Origin: RUG100 sp034927505
GTDB taxonomy: Bacteria > Bacillota > Clostridia > Peptostreptococcales > Anaerovoracaceae
DNA: 64,000 nt
Assembly (NCBI GenBank): GCA_034927505.1
Contig: JAYFPY010000014.1
Location: 1 to 64,000 of the forward strand
Direction: 5' to 3'
The stretch's first letter is position 1, and every line of letters begins with the position of its first letter. The notes under the pieces are model-generated. The model made no database searches. It saw nothing but the letters and a program-made list of their open reading frames with translations, and had not been told where the DNA came from. Below are positions 26,797-33,905 of this stretch, one piece after another. Both the position numbers and the translations under genes were made by a program.

Positions 26797-28254
26797 ATGG
26801 GGTATCCCGAAGAGCTGAAAAATAAAATAGATGATAACTTTGAAGACCAGATGGATACGCTGAAGGAGCTGGTGGCCATAGAAAGCGTGGTCACAGACAG
26901 CTGCACATCCGAAAGCGGAGAAGAGATGCCATTTGGAGAAGGAGTTCAGAAGGCTTTTGAATACGTTCTCGAAAAAGGAGCTTCCTTCGGATTCGAGACG
27001 GACAGAGCAGGAAACTACGGCGGCCATCTGGAGACGGGCGGCTATGAGAAAAACGAAACCATGGGCATAGTCTGTCATCTGGACACAGTGCCGGTGGGAA
27101 GCGACTGGACATACGACCCGCTGGGATGCCGGACAGAAGACGGAAAGATATACGGCAGAGGGACCAACGATGACAAAGGACCGGCTGTGGCGGCTTTGTA
27201 TGCTATGAAAGCCATCGGCGACTGCGGCATAGATCTGCCGTGCAGAGTCCGACTAATACTGGGACTGGACGAGGAGACCGACTGGGTCGGAATGGAAAAA
27301 TACCTGGAGGAGATCGAAGCGCCTGATTACGGATTCACCCCGGATGCAGATTTCCCTGCCATCAACGGCGAGAAGGGGATAATGGTATTCGACATAGCCA
27401 GGAAATTCGGAAAGACGACAGGCGAAGGTCTGGCACTGCGAAGCATGAAGGGCGGGACGGCGGCCAACATGGTGGCTTCCGACGCAAGGGCAGTGGTCAA
27501 TTCGAAAAAGCCTGAGATATATGAAAAGATAAAAGAACATGCATCGGAGTGGGAAAGCACCAAAGGCATACATGTCAATGTCAGGCCGACGGGAAAGAGC
27601 CTTGAGATAACAGCAAAAGGCGTTTCCGTACACGGCGCACGCCCGGATCTTGGGATCAATGCGATCAGCGTACTCATGGAATTCCTGGGCACTCTTTCAT
27701 TCGTAAATGATGATGTGAATGATTTCATAGAATTCTACAACAGACATATAGGTACAGAGACAGACGGAAGTTCGCTGGGATGCCGCATGGAAGATGAAGA
27801 GTCCGGAGCGACAGTGGTCAACATCGGCATGATACAGATGGATACGAAAGCCGCGAGGCTGACGGTCAATGTCAGATACCCGATCAGCTGCACAGACGAG
27901 CAGGTATACAGAGGGCTGGAAGATGTCTGCGAAAAATACAACATGGGCATCGTCAAGGGCAAACACGAAAAGCCAATATTCATACCGGAGACCGATCCGC
28001 TGATAAGAACACTGATGGCTGTGTACCGAGAGCATACGGGAGATCAAGAAAGCAGACCGCCGGTAATAGGCGGCGGGACTTATGCCAGAGCCTTCGACAA
28101 TGTTGTGGCTTTTGGGGCCAGATTCCCGGGGGACGAAGATGTTGCTCATCAGAAGGACGAGTATATCACTGTGGATAATTTCAGGAAGATAACGCATATT
28201 TATGCGGACGCCATATACAGACTGGCCAAAGGGGAGGACAGCAATGGACTATAA
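26797..28254 (+). CDS. pepV: M20 dipeptidase, PepV-like
   Basis: 485 residues. Zinc ligands in VCHLDTVPVG and YGRGTNDDKGP, the catalytic Glu in LGLDEETDW, and GGGTYARAFDN near the C-terminus fit PepV/Xaa-His dipeptidase. An insertion domain (lid) spans ~185-380. Cytoplasmic, releases amino acids from dipeptides. It starts 4 bp after capA and overlaps the next gene by 11 bp, so this is an operon. Confidence 0.85.
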   Translation: MGYPEELKNKIDDNFEDQMDTLKELVAIESVVTDSCTSESGEEMPFGEGVQKAFEYVLEKGASFGFETDRAGNYGGHLETGGYEKNETMGIVCHLDTVPVGSDWTYDPLGCRTEDGKIYGRGTNDDKGPAVAALYAMKAIGDCGIDLPCRVRLILGLDEETDWVGMEKYLEEIEAPDYGFTPDADFPAINGEKGIMVFDIARKFGKTTGEGLALRSMKGGTAANMVASDARAVVNSKKPEIYEKIKEHASEWESTKGIHVNVRPTGKSLEITAKGVSVHGARPDLGINAISVLMEFLGTLSFVNDDVNDFIEFYNRHIGTETDGSSLGCRMEDEESGATVVNIGMIQMDTKAARLTVNVRYPISCTDEQVYRGLEDVCEKYNMGIVKGKHEKPIFIPETDPLIRTLMAVYREHTGDQESRPPVIGGGTYARAFDNVVAFGARFPGDEDVAHQKDEYITVDNFRKITHIYADAIYRLAKGEDSNGL

Positions 28255-28774
28255 GATCAGATACACGAATACTGCAGGGATACTGGCACAGTTTTACAAA
28301 GCAACCGTGTGCAGGCCTTACCGGACCATAGGGATCATTATCATTGTTGTAGGCGTGCTGCAGATGTGCGGCGTCATCGGCGGGATCGCAGGGATCGTAA
28401 AACTGGATTTTTCTTCGATGACCCTGGGCGTGCTGATAATAATGGGCATTGCCGAACTGGCAATAGGCGTGCTGCTGTGCTGCTATCATATACTGATGGG
28501 CAGGATGGCTCTCAAACAGGGGAAGAAACAGCACGGCGGGATCATGCCGGAGACTGTAGTGGAACTGGGAGATCAGATGGTCATGACAGAGGGAAAAGCC
28601 GTGACTACATATGACTACGATCAGATATCGATGGTCAGAGAAACATCATCCATGTTCTGCGTCATGCTGGGCAAATACGCAGGGATACTGCTGCCGAAGG
28701 AAAACTTTGAAGAAGGCGATCCGGCGGCGTTTGCGGAATGGATCAAAAGCAAGTATAATCATATAGATATATAG
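28244..28774 (+). CDS. Membrane protein, YcxB-like
   Basis: 176 residues. Start chosen at 28244 with GGGGAGGAC upstream, overlapping pepV. Two hydrophobic segments (~25-50, ~60-85) are followed by a ~90-residue soluble part ending in MLGKYAGILLPKENFEEG, the pattern of YcxB-like C-terminal domains. No function is known. Ends in TAG, and the frame stays open through 9 codons into asnS. Confidence 0.65.
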   Translation: MDYKIRYTNTAGILAQFYKATVCRPYRTIGIIIIVVGVLQMCGVIGGIAGIVKLDFSSMTLGVLIIMGIAELAIGVLLCCYHILMGRMALKQGKKQHGGIMPETVVELGDQMVMTEGKAVTTYDYDQISMVRETSSMFCVMLGKYAGILLPKENFEEGDPAAFAEWIKSKYNHIDI

Positions 28775-28801
28775 AGCCATACAGAAAGGAACAAAAGGCA
28801 G

Positions 28802-30193
28802 ATGAAGGATATACAGATAAAAGAACTTTTCAGGAACAGTGAAAAATATGCCGGCAAAGAAGTGACGATAAGGGGCTGGGTCAGGACAAACAGAGGATCC
28901 AACAAATTCGGATTCATAGAACTGAACGACGGGTCCTTTTTCAAATCGATCCAGGTGGTATACGAAGCTGACGCCATAGAGAATTATAAGGAAATATCGA
29001 AGGCTTCCATATCTTCGGCGCTGATGGTGCGAGGTACACTGGTGCTGACTCCGGACGCAAAGCAGCCCTTCGAGATAAAGGCTGCCGAGATCGCGGTGGA
29101 AGCTGATTCAGATCCGGACTATCCCCTTCAGAAGAAGAGGCACAGTCTTGAATATTTAAGGGAGATCGCTCATTTAAGACCCAGGAGCAATACATTTGCA
29201 GCAGTGTTCAGAGTGAGATCTCTTGTGGCTTATGCCATACACAGGTTTTTCCAGGAGAACAACTTCGTCTATGTCCACACGCCGATCATCACAGGGTCCG
29301 ACGCCGAAGGCGCGGGCGAAATGTTCAGAGTCACGACTATGGATATGGAAGATCTGCCAAAGAAAGACGGCAAGGTGGACTACAGCGAGGATTTTTTCGG
29401 CAAGGAGACCAGCCTGACGGTCAGCGGACAGCTGGAAGCGGAGATATTTGCGCTGGCTTTCCGGAACGTATATACATTCGGGCCGACATTCAGGGCGGAG
29501 AATTCCAACACGGGAAGACATGCCAGTGAATTCTGGATGATCGAGCCGGAGATGGCTTTTACGGATCTTGAAGGCGACATGGAAGTAGCCGAGGCTATGA
29601 TCAAATACATTATAAATTATGTGCTGGAAAATGCACCGGAGGAGATGGAATTCTTCAACAAGTTCATCGACAAGGGGATACTGGATCGGCTCCACGGCAT
29701 CGTGGAAGCAGACTTCGGCAGGGTGACCTACACCGAGGCGGTGGAGATACTGAAAAAATCGGACAAGAAATTCCAGTACCCTGTTGAGTGGGGCATCGAT
29801 CTTCAGACGGAACACGAAAGATATCTCACTGAAGAGGTCTATAAAAAGCCGATTTTCGTAACGGATTATCCAAAGGACATCAAGGCTTTCTACATGAGAC
29901 TCAACGAGGATGGAAAGACTGTTGCCGCATGCGATCTGCTGGTGCCCGGCGTAGGGGAGATAATCGGCGGGAGCCAGAGGGAAGAGCGCATGGACGTTCT
30001 CAAATCACGAATGAAGGAAATGGACCTGAACGAAGAAGATTACTGGTGGTATCTGGAGCTGCGCAAATACGGCGGCGTGAAACATGCCGGTTACGGACTG
30101 GGCTTTGAGCGTATCATAATGTACATCACCGGAATGAGCAACATCCGAGACGTACTGCCGTTCCCTCGTACGCCTAAAACAGCGGAGTTTTAA
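28802..30193 (+). CDS. asnS: Asparaginyl-tRNA synthetase
   Basis: 463 residues. An N-terminal OB fold (VTIRGWVRTNRGSNKFGFIE) binds the anticodon. Class-II motifs follow: motif 2 FRAENSNTGRHASEFWMIEPE and motif 3 GYGLGFERIIMYITG. Distinguished from AspRS by the lack of the GAD insertion and by its overall length. Ribosome binding site GAAAGGAAC. Confidence 0.95.
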   Translation: MKDIQIKELFRNSEKYAGKEVTIRGWVRTNRGSNKFGFIELNDGSFFKSIQVVYEADAIENYKEISKASISSALMVRGTLVLTPDAKQPFEIKAAEIAVEADSDPDYPLQKKRHSLEYLREIAHLRPRSNTFAAVFRVRSLVAYAIHRFFQENNFVYVHTPIITGSDAEGAGEMFRVTTMDMEDLPKKDGKVDYSEDFFGKETSLTVSGQLEAEIFALAFRNVYTFGPTFRAENSNTGRHASEFWMIEPEMAFTDLEGDMEVAEAMIKYIINYVLENAPEEMEFFNKFIDKGILDRLHGIVEADFGRVTYTEAVEILKKSDKKFQYPVEWGIDLQTEHERYLTEEVYKKPIFVTDYPKDIKAFYMRLNEDGKTVAACDLLVPGVGEIIGGSQREERMDVLKSRMKEMDLNEEDYWWYLELRKYGGVKHAGYGLGFERIIMYITGMSNIRDVLPFPRTPKTAEF

Positions 30194-30194
30194 G

Positions 30195-30455
30195 ATGAGC
30201 AGAAGACCCGGCATCAAACTGACGCTGATAGAGCGAAAAGGTGAGTGCCCCTGCCATCGGGGACACAAAGTCGGCGACACCTTCGACTTCGATACAGAGC
30301 GGGGCAGCCTTTGTCCCATGGTCATGCACGTTGCTTTCCCGTATATCGATATCCTCAGATACGGCGGCAGCATCCCGGGACAGCCGGAAGGACAGGCAGT
30401 GTTCTGCTGTCCCGACGCGGACACTATCAATGTGTTCCGAATAGAGAAGGAATAA
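30195..30455 (+). CDS. TIGR04076-type small protein
   Basis: 86 residues starting directly after asnS. Contains cysteines in the spaced pattern C-P-C-H-R-G-H-K-V-G and a late C-C-P-D pair (FCCPDADTINVF), as in the TIGR04076 family of short Cys-containing proteins common in anaerobes. Possibly metal-binding; function unknown. Confidence 0.75.
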   Translation: MSRRPGIKLTLIERKGECPCHRGHKVGDTFDFDTERGSLCPMVMHVAFPYIDILRYGGSIPGQPEGQAVFCCPDADTINVFRIEKE

Positions 30456-30470
30456 AGACAAAAGATAAGG

Positions 30471-30498
30471 CAGAGCATGCGAGACATGCTCTGTTTTT
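30471..30498 (+). terminator. Intrinsic terminator
   Basis: Perfect 9-bp stem CAGAGCATG / CATGCTCTG followed by TTTTT, ending the asnS transcription unit. Confidence 0.85.
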
Positions 30499-30607
30499 GT
30501 GCCGAGGCTCGTGGAGGCAATACATACATTATTCGGATGATGCCGGAAAGCCGGTGGCAGATGCTCCTGCGGGAATCAGATCTGAATGTGCGATCCAAGT
30601 CGATCGA

Positions 30608-30721
30608 TCAGTTTGTGGATTTTTGGCGAAAATCAACGGCGAAAGCCACAGTCGAAATTCGATCTTTTGATAAAAGTCCTATAAATTCTTGGTATTCTAG
30701 TGTAATATTAACTTGAGCCAT
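30608..30721 (-). pseudogene. IS256-family transposase, N-terminal remnant
   Basis: On the minus strand, ACCGGAGGT precedes an ATG at 30721. The first ~20 codons give MAQVNITLEYQEFIGLLSKD, the characteristic start of IS256/Mutator-type transposases. The similarity then stops and the frame ends after 37 codons, so only a relic remains. Confidence 0.65.
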
Positions 30722-30824
30722 GTTTCTTTACCTCCGGTTTCTTTGTTTTGGTTGTAATTACATTTTAACCGAATGAAGAGACATGTGCTCTTTTTATTTA
30801 TTTAATTTACACCATTATACAGGC
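30722..30824 (-). mobile_element. IS256-type terminal sequence remnant
   Basis: Read on the minus strand, the stretch before the transposase relic (TGTATAATGGTGTAAATTAA at 30804-30823) resembles the outer end of clostridial IS256-type elements, which carry their promoter here. The opposite end is not visible. The whole 30456-31176 interval holds no intact gene. Confidence 0.5.
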
Positions 30825-30884
30825 ATAACCTTATTTCGGGATAGGATATTAGGTATAGAGGAGATCGGTGCTTTAGATTTTCAA

Positions 30885-30931
30885 AATGTTCGCCTGCACA
30901 AGTGATTCTGTGCGGGCGTACATTTTTTTTT
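30885..30931 (+). terminator. Strong intrinsic terminator
   Basis: Long stem AATGTTCGCCTGCACA / TGTGCGGGCGTACATT (one mismatch) with 8-nt loop and a run of nine T. No gene directly precedes it, so it probably belonged to a gene lost by IS activity; it insulates the methylamine island. Confidence 0.8.
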
Positions 30932-31005
30932 GAAATAAACAGCAGCATAATATAGAGGAAAGATATCAGTAACGTGCTAAATCAATGCACATTATCATTG
31001 CGTGC

Positions 31006-31021
31006 GATGAATAAATTCATC
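31006..31021 (+). promoter_or_regulatory. Palindromic activator site (UAS) copy 1
   Basis: GATGAA-TAAA-TTCATC, perfect 6+6 inverted repeat, 75 bp before the GG of the -24/-12 promoter at 31097. The same half-sites recur before mtbC and before the mtbA-like gene. Confidence 0.7.
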
Positions 31022-31095
31022 AAAACCTATGTGCAGGATCCACGGAATACCGGAGGAAAGGATGGAAAACAGCCGATCATGGCAGGACAGATGAT

Positions 31096-31112
31096 TGGCA
31101 TGATAGTTGCGA
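31096..31112 (+). promoter_or_regulatory. Sigma-54 (-24/-12) promoter 1
   Basis: TTGGCATGATAGTTGC: GG at 31097-31098 and GC at 31109-31110 with exactly 10 bp between, matching TGGCAC-N5-TTGCA. It drives the PadR/radical-SAM/activation operon. Confidence 0.75.
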
Positions 31113-31176
31113 GATATATTTAGAGAATAACAATTTGAAGAATGACAAAACGAAGCAACGGAGGTGGGAGATCAAA

Positions 31177-31560
31177 ATGGAATACTTTGAGATGGACTGT
31201 CCCTGTAAAGGGAAGAACCTGGACAAACTGCTGCAGCCGGCTATTCTGAAGATACTGTACGATAGAAACATGCATGGATTCATGCTGATCGAACAGTTGG
31301 GCGATAATCCAATGTTTGGAGGGACATCGCCGGACAAGGCCGGAGTATATAGATATCTGAAAAAGATGGAAGAATCCGGATTGCTCAGTTCCGGATGGGA
31401 GAACGGTGCTGAATGTGAAAAGCCGAGAAGAGTATACGCGATCACAGATAAAGGAAGAGGATGTCTTGGCAACTGGCTGGAAGCACTGAAAAAATATACG
31501 GGGTCTATCGATATGCTGATCAAAGATATCGAAGATACTGTTGACAGTGCTGCGATATAA
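31177..31560 (+). CDS. PadR-like transcriptional regulator
   Basis: 127 residues; start 31177 follows GGAGGTGGGA. Winged-helix of PadR type: QPAILKILYDRNMHGFMLIEQL, GVYRYLKKMEESGLLSSGWE and RRVYAITDKGRGCL. An unusual N-terminal D-C-P-C-K-G motif and another Cys (ECEKPRR) could bind metal or sense redox state. It is the first gene after sigma-54 promoter 1; a palindrome TCTACTACAGTAGA just downstream could be its own operator. Confidence 0.75.
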   Translation: MEYFEMDCPCKGKNLDKLLQPAILKILYDRNMHGFMLIEQLGDNPMFGGTSPDKAGVYRYLKKMEESGLLSSGWENGAECEKPRRVYAITDKGRGCLGNWLEALKKYTGSIDMLIKDIEDTVDSAAI

Positions 31561-31578
31561 TTTTTTTTAAGCATATAG

Positions 31579-31601
31579 TTGACATTGTCTACTACAGTAG
31601 A
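31579..31601 (+). promoter_or_regulatory. Internal promoter with palindromic operator
   Basis: TTGACA at 31579-31584, followed by the inverted repeat TCTACT-AC-AGTAGA at 31588-31601 inside the spacer region. The position suggests repression of the radical SAM gene by a dimeric winged-helix protein such as the PadR-like neighbour. No clear -10 box. Confidence 0.5.
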
Positions 31602-31667
31602 AAATGAAATAGAGCTGGATCTGGAGTATATGTTTAAGACCGGATCCATGTGATGAGGGTGATTACA

Positions 31668-32660
31668 ATGAATGAAACGATCAGGAAAGCAAAAGAAAAA
31701 GCGCTGAGGGGAGAAACTCTTGAGCGGGATGAGATAATCGAGCTTCTTGATATCCCGATAGGCAGTGAGGATGACAAAGAACTGCGTAAAGCTGCAAGAG
31801 ATGTAGCAGAAATCGTGACGGACAACACAGCTTATATATGGACGGCTATTGGCGCAGATTTTGAAACATGTCCCATGAACTGCGAATTTTGTTCCCTTGG
31901 AGAAAAATGGGGAATCATAAAAGATAAGAAAAAGTATTCCGAGGAAGAGATACTTACGATCGCTGAAAAATTCGTCAATGAAGGATCTAATTTCATCGTG
32001 CTCAGAACTACTGAATATTACAGTTTGGAAAAATTGGGGCGGCTTGCAAAGAAGATGCGGGATGAAATAAAAGGAAACTATGATATCATACTGAACACCG
32101 GTGAGATCAGCGACAGCAATGCCGACAGACTTGCAGAAAGCGGAGTTGACGGCATGTACCATGCGCTTCGGCTGGGCGAAGGGGTCACGACTCCTTTCGA
32201 TCCGGAAACCAGGCTGTCGACTATGAAGAGCATCGGAGGATCGAAACTGGATCTCATCAGTCTGGTGGAACCGGTGGGAAGAGAGCACACAAATGCGGAA
32301 CTGGCTGACAGGTTCATTACAACAGTAGAGACAGGTGCATATATTTCGGGAGCAATGGCGAGAGTGCCGGTAAAAGGTACGCCTTTCGGCAATGACGAAA
32401 TGATAGATGAACATCATCTGGCACACATAATCGCGGCGTTTCGCTTATCCGGAGGAAGCACAGTGAAAAACATATGCGTGCATCCTCATTCACAGGAAGC
32501 GGCGGAAAGCGGAGCCAATGTGGCGGTGGTGGAAATGGGAGCAATACCGCGGGATGATAAACTGATAAACGATAACTGGGAGTGTTTTGGCATTGTAGAT
32601 GCAGGTAAAATGTTTATGGATGCGGGTTACAAATTGAGTAGCCGGAGAGAGGAGAGATAA
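31668..32660 (+). CDS. Radical SAM protein (PylB/BioB-like barrel)
   Basis: 330 residues; start 31668 is preceded by GAGGGTGATT. The cluster motif is C-P-M-N-C-E-F-C (CX3CX2C, ~residues 64-71) and a TIM-barrel follows. Sequence features (LNTGEISDSNADRLAESGVD, REHTNAELADRF, MARVPVKGTPF) are reminiscent of the PylB/biotin-synthase branch, but it is clearly distinct from the true PylB at 47.9 kb. It sits 3 bp before a corrinoid-activation-like gene and shares a sigma-54 promoter with the methylamine regulon. Its substrate is unknown. Confidence 0.75.
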   Translation: MNETIRKAKEKALRGETLERDEIIELLDIPIGSEDDKELRKAARDVAEIVTDNTAYIWTAIGADFETCPMNCEFCSLGEKWGIIKDKKKYSEEEILTIAEKFVNEGSNFIVLRTTEYYSLEKLGRLAKKMRDEIKGNYDIILNTGEISDSNADRLAESGVDGMYHALRLGEGVTTPFDPETRLSTMKSIGGSKLDLISLVEPVGREHTNAELADRFITTVETGAYISGAMARVPVKGTPFGNDEMIDEHHLAHIIAAFRLSGGSTVKNICVHPHSQEAAESGANVAVVEMGAIPRDDKLINDNWECFGIVDAGKMFMDAGYKLSSRREER

Positions 32661-32663
32661 GTA

Positions 32664-33350
32664 ATGAGATTGGACAGAACGAAAAAATCACCGGAAATAA
32701 TCAAACTTCATAATGTGGAAAAACTGTTTGCAAAACAGGCAGCGATAGATTTAAAAAGTATTTCAGATCGGCAAAAAACTGTGATCGAAAGAACAAAAGC
32801 AAAATGCTACAGTGAATTCGAGGTGGATGTGCTGTACGAAGCATTTGAAATAGATGCGATCGATCAGGAAAATGTAAAACTTAAAACGGGAGACGTGTTT
32901 TCGGGGACTACATTGACAAGAGTGCTCAAGGATTCGTCACATATGATATGTGTTGCAGCGTGCGTCAAAGGGTTTGAAGAAATCGCAAGCGCCGCGTCCA
33001 GCATGATAGAGCAGTATTATCTCGACAGCTGGGGTACAGCGATAATAGAGGCCGCGGGGCGTGATGTAATAGATAAAATAAAAGAAGGATTGAGATCAAA
33101 TGATATGTATGGGACTTTTTCATGGAGCCCGGGCCAGCACAATGTGCCGATCGAGAATCAGCTGCCGCTGTTCAGTGTACTGCGGCCGGACGAAATTGAT
33201 ATGACGCTGAATGGATCAATGCTGATGCATCCGCAGAAATCAGAGACATTCATTTTGGGTGCAGGAGATTCGGAACCGGATGAAAAAAGGGGACCATGCG
33301 ATTACTGCGATAAGCAATCTGTGTGTACTTCGGCGCACAGAGAAGGATAA
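32664..33350 (+). CDS. MetH-activation-domain-like protein with C-terminal Cys cluster
   Basis: 228 residues. The middle (~60-190) resembles the B12-dependent methionine synthase activation domain (DSWGTAIIEAAGRDVID, SWSPGQHNVPIENQLPLFSVL), which rebinds S-adenosylmethionine and re-methylates oxidised corrinoid. The end carries C-D-Y-C-D-K-Q-S-V-C, a likely iron-sulfur or metal site. There is no methionine synthase here, so a role in reactivating the methylamine corrinoid proteins is likely. Related in its central part to the N-terminal domain of the RamA-like protein at 45.7 kb. Confidence 0.7.
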   Translation: MRLDRTKKSPEIIKLHNVEKLFAKQAAIDLKSISDRQKTVIERTKAKCYSEFEVDVLYEAFEIDAIDQENVKLKTGDVFSGTTLTRVLKDSSHMICVAACVKGFEEIASAASSMIEQYYLDSWGTAIIEAAGRDVIDKIKEGLRSNDMYGTFSWSPGQHNVPIENQLPLFSVLRPDEIDMTLNGSMLMHPQKSETFILGAGDSEPDEKRGPCDYCDKQSVCTSAHREG

Positions 33351-33367
33351 ACTAGGAGGAAAAAAGA

Positions 33368-33817
33368 ATGAAAATCAAAATGACAGAAGAAAAGGCATTG
33401 AAGAGCTTTGGCGGAGGGATCGATTGTTCCCAGGTGGTTTTTGGAGCGACAGCAGAGCAGCTTGGCTTGGATGAAAAAACAGCACGCAAAATATCTGCGG
33501 CATTCGGAGGCGGCATGTGGCGGGGTGAAACCTGTGGATGCGTGACAGGAGCGTTGATGGCTATAGGGTTGAAATATGGGCAGAGTGAGATCGGCGAATC
33601 AAAAACAAAAGAAAAAATGCTGGCAAAGAAAGCTGAATTCGAGAGAATATTTGCAGAAAAAAACGGCGACTTGATCTGCAGAAAAATACTGAAGTATGAC
33701 TTGTCAAAGCCTGAAGAAATGAAAAAGATACAGGAAGAAAAATTGCTGGAGACACTGTGCCCGAAACTGGCATGCAGCGCATGCCGGATACTGGAGAAAA
33801 TTCTGGAAGAAAAATAA
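33368..33817 (+). CDS. C_GCAxxG_C_C family protein
   Basis: 149 residues, ribosome binding site AGGAGGAAA. Conserved cysteines occur as GGGIDCSQVVFG, then GETCGCVTGALMAIG, and a terminal C-P-K-L-A-C-S-A-C. This family is a probable redox or metal-binding protein widespread in anaerobes and often near methyltransferase or corrinoid genes. Its biochemical role is not established. Confidence 0.8.
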   Translation: MKIKMTEEKALKSFGGGIDCSQVVFGATAEQLGLDEKTARKISAAFGGGMWRGETCGCVTGALMAIGLKYGQSEIGESKTKEKMLAKKAEFERIFAEKNGDLICRKILKYDLSKPEEMKKIQEEKLLETLCPKLACSACRILEKILEEK

Positions 33818-33844
33818 TCATTTGCGGTCAATGTTCAAAACACA

Positions 33845-33903
33845 TAGACAAGTACCTCCGGTATGATATAATGATACAAATCACGTGTGTTGCTCGGAGG
33901 TAC
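33845..33903 (+). promoter_or_regulatory. Promoter flanked by a 9-bp inverted repeat that includes the Shine-Dalgarno sequence
   Basis: TAGACA (33845-33850), 16-bp spacer, TATAAT (33867-33872). GTACCTCCG (33852-33860) and CGGAGGTAC (33895-33903) form a perfect inverted repeat; the second copy is the ribosome binding site of the activator gene. Because the first copy lies upstream of the likely transcription start, it probably acts as DNA (operator), not as RNA. Confidence 0.5.
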
Positions 33904-33905
33904 AA

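Noticed and set aside
30477..30716. 79-codon plus-strand frame after asnS
   Set aside because: Starts inside the terminator and runs antisense to the IS256 relic; no ribosome binding site and no recognisable domain.
31077..32426. 449-codon minus-strand frame across the PadR and radical SAM genes
   Set aside because: Antisense shadow; both genes on the plus strand have clear motifs and ribosome binding sites.
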